Assembly: GCA_900315975.1 (NCBI GenBank)
Contig: ONBA01000019.1
Coordinates: forward strand, 34,090 to 98,089
From: an uncultured Ruminococcus sp.
GTDB taxonomy: Bacteria > Bacillota_A > Clostridia > Oscillospirales > Ruminococcaceae
Reading direction: 5' to 3'
DNA: 64,000 nt
This document shows, piece after piece, positions 62,179-64,000 of the stretch (positions are counted from its first letter, which is position 1; each line of letters starts with the position of its first letter). The notes under the pieces are model-generated. The model was not told the origin of the DNA, did not search any database, and saw only the letters and a list, made by a program, of their open reading frames with translations. The translations under genes and the position numbers were made by a program.

Positions 62179-63774
62179 ATGTATGTAATAGTTTATGATT
62201 TCGGGACAAGCGCAGTCAAGACTTGTCTTTTTGAAATAAGCAGTACCATACGTCTCATATGTTACACAAATGCGGAATATGGTCTTTATATTCTTGAAAA
62301 CGGCGGTGCGGAGCAAGATACGGAAGAATGGTGGAATGCGATTGCCAAGACCACAAGGGGACTTTTTAACAAGACAAACATTAAGCCCGAGGAGATAGCG
62401 GGTATATCCTTCTGTACACAAATGCAGGGCGTTGTACTGGTAGATAAACAGGGAAACGCAGTGCGCCGCCCCATGAGCTATCTTGATACACGAGCAGTCA
62501 ATGAATTTAAAGAAGGTCTTGGCAAAGGGCTTATCAAGATCTCGGGCTGCAATGCCTTCAAGCTGATAAGAAACCTGTGTATCAACAAGACTGCCTCGAT
62601 GAGTGTAAAAGATCCCGTATATAAATATAAATGGGTAGAGAAGAACGAGCCGGATATTTTCGCCAAGGTGTATAAATGGCTCGATGTGAATGATTATCTG
62701 ATAGCCCGATGTACCGGAAATATCATAAGGACCGTAGATTCAGCATTTTCCACTTTTCTGTATGATACCCGGAAAGGCAAGGAGGGCTGGAATATCGGTC
62801 TTGCAAAAATGTACGGCGTTAAGCCCGAACATCTCCCCGACCTGATCGAATGTACCGATGAGGCAGGAAAGCTAACTGCAAAAGCAGCGGCTGATCTTGG
62901 ACTTCCGGAGGGCATACCTGTTTTTGGCGGCGGAGGAGATGCAACATTGACAGGCATCGGAGCAGGCTGTACACGTGTCGGTCAGACGCATATCTATATT
63001 GGCACATCAGGTTGGGTAGTTACACTGATGGATCATCAGGCGGTAGATCCATTATGCAGTATGACAGGGGTTATGTCAGGTCTGAAGGGACATTTCCATT
63101 ACTATGCAGAACTTGAAACGGCCGGAAAATGCTTTGAATGGGTCAGGGATCATCTTGCACTTGACGAGGTGGGTGTGTATTCGCAGAAAATAAGCATTTC
63201 AGATGACCATGAAAAGAAATACAAGAGCTTATACGATTATTTGTCGGACGAGGTCAGTCGTGTACCACCGGGCTCAAAAGGCGTGATATTTACACCGTGG
63301 CTTCACGGAAACAGAAGCCCGTTCGAGGATTCATGCGCGGCAGGTATGTTCTTTAACCTGAAACTTGAAACCGGAAAACGAGATATGATAAGAGCAGTGT
63401 TGGAAGGAATCTGTTTTCATCTGCGTTGGCTGCTTGAGTGCGAATCAGCAAAGATAAAAACCTCGGATACGATACGATTTGTCGGAGGCGGTGCGCTTTC
63501 CCCCGTGACCTGTCAGATGCTTGCGGATATCACAGGCAGAGTAATCGAAACGATTGACAATCCGCAGAATTCTGGAACGGTCGGCGCTGCTTTACTTATA
63601 GCACTTGGAATGAAAATGATCGATTCACCGGAAAAAGCGGGTAAAATGATACCTGTCAAGGCTGTCTATCGTCCCAACATGGAGAATAAAGCAGTCTATG
63701 ACCGTAATTATCAGGTGTTCCGCAGGTTATATAAGAGTAACGCCAAGCATTTCAAAGTTCTGAACGAGATTTGA
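62179..63774 (+). CDS. FGGY-family carbohydrate kinase (xylulokinase-like)
   Basis: A 531-residue sugar kinase. The ATP-binding start YDFGTSAVKTCLFE, the CTQMQGVVLVD segment and SYLDTR, the second-domain GTSGW, and the late FVGGGALSPVTCQMLADIT and NSGTVGAALLIALG motifs are those of FGGY kinases, nearest to xylulokinases. The catalytic Asp is probably in GGGGDATLTG. Substrate: a pentulose or related polyol, not settled. ATG follows AGAGGA. It closes the four-gene MATE operon. Confidence 0.9.
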   Translation: MYVIVYDFGTSAVKTCLFEISSTIRLICYTNAEYGLYILENGGAEQDTEEWWNAIAKTTRGLFNKTNIKPEEIAGISFCTQMQGVVLVDKQGNAVRRPMSYLDTRAVNEFKEGLGKGLIKISGCNAFKLIRNLCINKTASMSVKDPVYKYKWVEKNEPDIFAKVYKWLDVNDYLIARCTGNIIRTVDSAFSTFLYDTRKGKEGWNIGLAKMYGVKPEHLPDLIECTDEAGKLTAKAAADLGLPEGIPVFGGGGDATLTGIGAGCTRVGQTHIYIGTSGWVVTLMDHQAVDPLCSMTGVMSGLKGHFHYYAELETAGKCFEWVRDHLALDEVGVYSQKISISDDHEKKYKSLYDYLSDEVSRVPPGSKGVIFTPWLHGNRSPFEDSCAAGMFFNLKLETGKRDMIRAVLEGICFHLRWLLECESAKIKTSDTIRFVGGGALSPVTCQMLADITGRVIETIDNPQNSGTVGAALLIALGMKMIDSPEKAGKMIPVKAVYRPNMENKAVYDRNYQVFRRLYKSNAKHFKVLNEI

Positions 63775-63797
63775 TATTACATCTGAGCCAAAAAGGT

Positions 63798-64000
63798 TCA
63801 GTGTTTTGTGGGAATAAAGTCCGCCGAGAGCAGGACAGCCTCCGCCGCAGTATGAATACCGGACGGATCGGCGACAGGTTCAGTAAAACATCGGATAATA
63901 CCTTTTATCCTGTCGCATCGCTTTCCGCAGAACAGAAACAGACTGCCGGAAAATACATCAAGCTTGAAATTCTGCTGTATAATAGCTGCAAGTCCGTCGA
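63798..64000 (-). mobile_element. IS66-family TnpB (Orf2) remnant, partial
   Basis: The minus strand, open from the window end to TGA at 63798-63800, encodes GLAAIIQQNFKLDVFSGSLF and LFCGKRCDRIKGII, the standard core of the IS66 accessory protein TnpB. After that the sequence leaves the family (RCFTEPVADPS...) and stops, so this copy lacks its C-terminal part. The rest lies past position 64000. Confidence 0.8.

Overview
The window reads as a chromosomal segment of a Gram-positive, cellulosome-forming gut bacterium of the Ruminococcus type. This is inferred from two large secreted plant-cell-wall enzymes ending in the same style of type I dockerin (a GDANCD repeat, then NPDKY, then a second Ca-binding repeat), a GH9 cellulase at the left edge, a Thr-only linker, SipW-type signal peptidases, a T-box leader, and near-uniform TTGACA-17 bp-TATAAT promoters with AGGAGG ribosome sites. 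The species cannot be fixed from the sequence. No rRNA or CRISPR array was seen.

Layout. 1-3.1 kb: start of a GH9 cellulase, then a rightward set (Dabb-domain protein, short-chain dehydrogenase, FolC). 3.2-8.9 kb: leftward; a T-box leader with a GUA (Val) specifier controls an unknown membrane protein, valS and a YjbR-type protein, preceded by a surface protein. 9.2-19.7 kb: polysaccharide degradation mixed with c-di-GMP enzymes: a four-PAS-repeat GGDEF protein, a GH30-CBM22-dockerin glucuronoxylanase, an EAL phosphodiesterase fused to a beta-helix-like domain, and a GH127-type arabinofuranosidase with dockerin. 19.7-25.1 kb: GyrI-like protein, rubrerythrin, AraC regulator, MutS-like ATPase, pectin-acetylesterase-like enzyme.

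25.2-37.7 kb is the most striking block: an apparently single leftward operon behind one strong promoter, encoding two SipW-type signal peptidases, three SipW-dependent (TasA/camelysin-like) secreted proteins, a class B sortase, a PPKTG-anchored protein and a 2113-residue fibro-slime/Cna-B-like protein. I read it as a surface fibre or matrix assembly locus.

37.8-50.3 kb is mixed: glycerate kinase, carbonic anhydrase, three leucine-rich-repeat (BspA-like) proteins, an SH3 lipoprotein, a U32-like protein, a truncated macro domain beside a metallophosphatase, an ABC exporter, a truncated CstA, and an independently transcribed tRNA-Asp-like RNA.

50.3-63.8 kb is a regulatory/accessory region: five tandem VOC paralogues behind a protein fusing a SpoT/MESH1-like HD domain to an APH-like kinase; divergently, a relic of an RsbW/PP2C pair, a flavodoxin-like reductase and a STAS-kinase fusion with a homologous kinase domain; an FtsX-type ABC transporter whose promoter is nearly identical to that of the HD-kinase gene; and a MATE exporter operon with a degenerate RsbW-like ATPase, a HAD phosphatase and an FGGY sugar kinase. 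An IS66 TnpB remnant lies at the right edge.
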